From Symsagittifera roscoffensis (Eukaryota; Xenacoelomorpha; Acoela; Convolutidae), in NCBI RefSeq assembly GCF_963678635.1, contig NC_087066.1, positions 15,853,949-15,917,948 of the forward strand: a stretch of 64,000 nt of DNA, in the 5' to 3' direction. The notes below the pieces were generated by a model, which worked only from the letters and a program-made list of their open reading frames with translations, did not search any database and was not told where the DNA came from. The stretch's first letter is position 1. Each line of letters opens with the position of its first letter. Positions 63,510-64,000 of the stretch are shown piece after piece. The translations under genes and the position numbers were made by a program.

Positions 63510-63876
63510 GTAACTCATAGAGTAATTTCAGATAGGGTACACCGTCTGCTCGTCACGCTATCTTATTTTCGGCCGGATAGATTTGTGCAACTTCTTAATC
63601 TAATACCGATCTTAATCTTACTCTTATATCTGCTTGTCTCAATTAGTCTCAATAGATCTAGAGTATACTGGTTTATTGCGAGTAGGTCTCTTGGAGAGGC
63701 AACTAAGTTCTAAGTTAAATTCAAATCTCTCTGGTGCTGAAATTACAGGTAATTTCAGCACTTACAAATAAGTGGGTTGTTAGTTAGATGGATCATGATT
63801 GGTTAATATTAAATACTTTACAGTGATAAAAAATCTAATTTATCCAATAATAAAATGTAGTATAGATCAGGTTCCA
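63510..63876 (-). repeat. Inverted LTR, same family as 10,507-10,897 (solo LTR likely)
   Basis: Inverse match to the LTR at 10.5 kb over its full length, including the palindrome (63,736-63,763, here perfect) and the AATAAA site. Upstream in LTR orientation the flank has no purine tract, and downstream no primer-binding-like TGG follows, so neither a 3' LTR nor an obvious 5' LTR: a solo LTR is the simplest reading. I could not see a clear target-site duplication. Confidence 0.75.
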
Positions 63877-64000
63877 TTAAGTAATTTTCTTTGGTCCAGA
63901 AGATTCGAATGCCCTTCTAGCAGAATGGCACAAACTATCGGGCATAGCCGCGTCAATGTCTCAAATGAACGCATAACTCCAGAGAAGCGGTGATCAAATC
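63877..64000. other. Flank beyond the inverted LTR
   Basis: 124 bases to the window edge that have no match to the retroelement in this window. No feature supported. Confidence 0.4.

Overview
The window looks like nuclear DNA of an invertebrate animal. It is AT-rich and intron-bearing, with GT-AG introns, T-rich acceptors of the TTTCAG type, and one perfect TACTAAC branch site. It carries an env-bearing Ty3/gypsy-class LTR retroelement, decayed Polinton/Maverick elements, and a cellular-type RNA-dependent RNA polymerase (RdRP). Animals that keep such RdRPs include nematodes, rotifers, chelicerates, cnidarians and amphioxus. I cannot place the species further. I see no rRNA, tRNA or CRISPR array.

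Layout. 1-10.9 kb: the 3' two thirds of a large LTR retroelement on the + strand. It holds the end of RNase H plus a complete DD35E integrase with a GPY/F tail, two tiny hydrophobic ORFs, a 377-codon ORF without any ATG, an 872-aa envelope-like glycoprotein, a 601-aa unknown ORF, a 79-nt intron just after the last stop, and a 3' LTR at about 10.51-10.90 kb. A second LTR of the same family lies inverted at 63.5-63.9 kb. 10.9-19.5 kb: non-coding DNA with foldback elements, including a 925-bp near-perfect palindrome around a (TA)n core, and a triplicated leader in front of the next gene.

19.5-27.4 kb holds the centrepiece: one uninterrupted 2625-codon ORF that joins a cellular RdRP (intact DLDGD catalytic motif), a long coiled-coil linker, a complete DEAH-box helicase with HA2/OB-like regions, and a C-terminal RING/IBR-type zinc module. 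The helicase plus IBR half resembles the DEAH11/DEAH12 architecture. Joining it to an RdRP in one polypeptide is not something I know as described, and it suggests a single-chain RNA-silencing or antiviral amplification enzyme.

27.9-51.9 kb is a graveyard of Polinton/Maverick DNA. Two 5-kb copies carry a decayed protein-primed DNA polymerase B on the - strand and share the same catalytic loss. Further on are three decayed copies of an integrase plus penton-like block, two of them head to head inside an imperfect inverted duplication of about 8.4 kb. 52.0-56.6 kb is a degenerate tandem array with a 1.2-1.3 kb period. 57.2-58.5 kb is a recent 686-bp tandem duplication. 59.9-63.3 kb holds a spliced host-like gene of unknown function on the - strand, with its last two exons duplicated in tandem and a same-strand LTR just upstream.

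The only gene whose machinery can be read with confidence is the RdRP-helicase-RING/IBR protein. Its neighbourhood, full of inverted repeats and dead mobile elements, is the kind of dsRNA-prone DNA such an enzyme could act on, but that link is inference.
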